A DNA stretch of 5,418 nt, taken from positions 1 to 5,418 of the forward strand of contig JAGCJD010000136.1 of the NCBI GenBank assembly GCA_017648425.1, given 5' to 3'. Shown here piece by piece: positions 4,458 through 5,418 of the stretch. Position numbers and translations under genes: made by a program. Source of the stretch: Clostridia bacterium. GTDB taxonomy: Bacteria; Bacillota; Clostridia; Oscillospirales; CAG-272. A model generated the notes under the pieces. That model was not told the DNA's origin. It saw only the letters and a program-made list of their open reading frames with translations, and did not search any database. How positions within the stretch are numbered: position 1 is the stretch's first letter; the number at the start of each line of letters is the position of its first letter.

Positions 4458-5418
4458 TTAAACGCCCGCAACGCTCATTTCACCGAGCGCCACATCAGGT
4501 GCTCCGAAGCTTGTAAATCCCGATGGAATACCAAACTTTACGCTGTTTGAAAGCGCTTGAATATTCCTTAGCAGCTCGAAAAAGTTTCCTGCTATCGTAA
4601 ATCCCTTTACTGCCTTGCCAAGCTTGCCGCTTTCAATGAGAAATCCTGCGCTTTCGATTGAGAAATCTCCCGTTACCGCATTTGCGCCTGCGTGCAATCC
4701 TTTAAGCTCGGTAACATAAATTCCGTCACCCGTCCTTTGGAGAAGCTCCTCCTCGGTAAGCTCTCCCTGCTTAATATAAAAGCAGAACGGCGCTATATTT
4801 ACTCCCGAGGCATAGCTTCCTCTTTGACCGTTCGCAGTGCTTTTAACGCCCGCCTTTTGAGCGTAAGCAAGGTCATAAAGCAAGGTTTTAAGAACTCCGT
4901 TCTCTATAACGCTCTTTTTGTAGGTAGCAACTCCCTCTCCGTCAAACGGCGCTGTAACCGTGCTTCCGCTTGGCATTGGATCGTCTATCAGTGTCACGCA
5001 TTCGGAGGCTATCTGCTCGCCCTCCTTGCCTGCAAGCAAGGAAAGTCCAAGCAACGCGTTCTTGCCCGAAAAAACAGAGCTGAATGCTGATAGTAGCGAG
5101 CGCATTTGCTTACCGTCAATAACTATCTTATACCTTCCAGAGGGGATTTGAGAAGCGCCTACCTTTGATATTGCCTCGGCTACCGCTTTGCTTGAAAGCG
5201 CCTCTGTGTCTTCAAGTCCCATTTTGAAGTCAAACGCCTCCTGCGCCTCACCGTCCTTATTGACGACTGCCTGAACGAAAACGCCTTGAAGCGACACAGT
5301 GTTTGAAAGCTGTAAGCCCTTTGAGTTTACAAGCTCATATCTGCTTACCTCGGCAAACACTCCCGATTGAGTTCCGTCAGTCACAAGGTCACTTGCAGAA
5401 TAAGTCCTTTTTTGAATA
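4458..5418 (-). CDS. pmbA: TldD/PmbA family protein, TldE (PmbA) type, 5' truncated by window edge
   Basis: The frame stays open from its TAA stop to the right edge, so the gene starts outside the window. About 320 residues are visible of the roughly 440 usual for PmbA; the missing part is N-terminal. A GTG at 5382-5384 is not the start, because coding continues upstream as KRTYSASDL. Visible landmarks are YELVNSKGL, GKEGEQIASECVTLIDDP, GEGVATYKKSVIENGVLK, ANGQRGSYASGVNIAP, LKGLHAGANAVTGDFS (about 4659-4706), the GFTIAGNFFELL segment, and a C-terminal GEMSVAGV. The zinc-binding HExxxH of TldD is absent from the visible part, where the corresponding region reads LLGLSLLAGKEGEQ; this marks the TldE/PmbA subunit. 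In E. coli TldD and TldE form a heteromeric metalloprotease that matures microcin B17 and degrades unfolded peptides such as CcdA. A tldD partner probably lies upstream, off the window; that is inference. Confidence 0.9.
   Translation of the reverse strand, partial: IQKRTYSASDLVTDGTQSGVFAEVSRYELVNSKGLQLSNTVSLQGVFVQAVVNKDGEAQEAFDFKMGLEDTEALSSKAVAEAISKVGASQIPSGRYKIVIDGKQMRSLLSAFSSVFSGKNALLGLSLLAGKEGEQIASECVTLIDDPMPSGSTVTAPFDGEGVATYKKSVIENGVLKTLLYDLAYAQKAGVKSTANGQRGSYASGVNIAPFCFYIKQGELTEEELLQRTGDGIYVTELKGLHAGANAVTGDFSIESAGFLIESGKLGKAVKGFTIAGNFFELLRNIQALSNSVKFGIPSGFTSFGAPDVALGEMSVAGV

Noticed and set aside
4692..5151. Plus-strand frames of 63 and 132 codons opposite the pmbA-type gene
   Set aside because: The opposite strand encodes conserved TldE motifs over the whole interval; there is no promoter or ribosome binding site for the plus-strand frames.
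1..5418. CRISPR arrays, insertion sequences, integrase sites, toxin-antitoxin or defence genes
   Set aside because: No regularly spaced repeats, transposase or integrase motifs, terminal inverted repeats or target duplications were found; every larger frame is accounted for by the genes listed.

Overview
The window looks like chromosomal DNA of a low-to-mid-GC Gram-positive bacterium, most likely class Clostridia (Oscillospirales/Ruminococcaceae-like). The support is near-consensus sigma-A promoters (TTGACA-17-TATAAT type), AAGGAG-type ribosome binding sites, a tRNA gene with encoded CCA, a homodimeric class II glycyl-tRNA synthetase with clostridial-type sequence, and a BspA-like leucine-rich-repeat lipoprotein. 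The genus assignment is inference; no 16S sequence lies inside the window.

Layout, left to right. Bases 1-319 contain no credible protein gene. Read on the minus strand they hold two perfect tandem sigma-A promoters, phased A-tracts and a boxA-like element, which is the expected architecture of an rRNA operon promoter/leader whose 16S gene would lie beyond base 1. Next is a minus-strand gene for a small lipoprotein (320-949: signal peptide, coiled coil, three LRR_5 repeats). A divergent intergenic region (950-1122) carries its promoter and the perfect promoter of a plus-strand tRNA with anticodon CAT (1123-1199), better read as tRNA-Ile2 (lysidine type) than tRNA-Met, followed at once by an intrinsic terminator. 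A second strong promoter drives a plus-strand gene (1330-2934) for a membrane-anchored 534-residue protein with a degenerate LytM/M23 domain. It converges on glyS across a shared bidirectional terminator (2934-2972). The minus-strand glyS (2975-4372) has its own extended -10 promoter in the short gap behind a 5'-truncated minus-strand pmbA/tldE-type gene that runs off the right edge.

The genes are mostly housekeeping (rRNA promoter, tRNA, GlyRS, TldE) with two envelope proteins of unknown role. Each unit has its own promoter, so this is a set of adjacent monocistronic or short transcription units rather than one pathway. I see no mobile element, CRISPR array, toxin-antitoxin or defence system, and no evidence for a wholly new system. 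The points most worth a second look are the duplicated rrn-type promoter module, the catalytically degenerate M23 protein, the identity of the CAT tRNA, and the start site of glyS.
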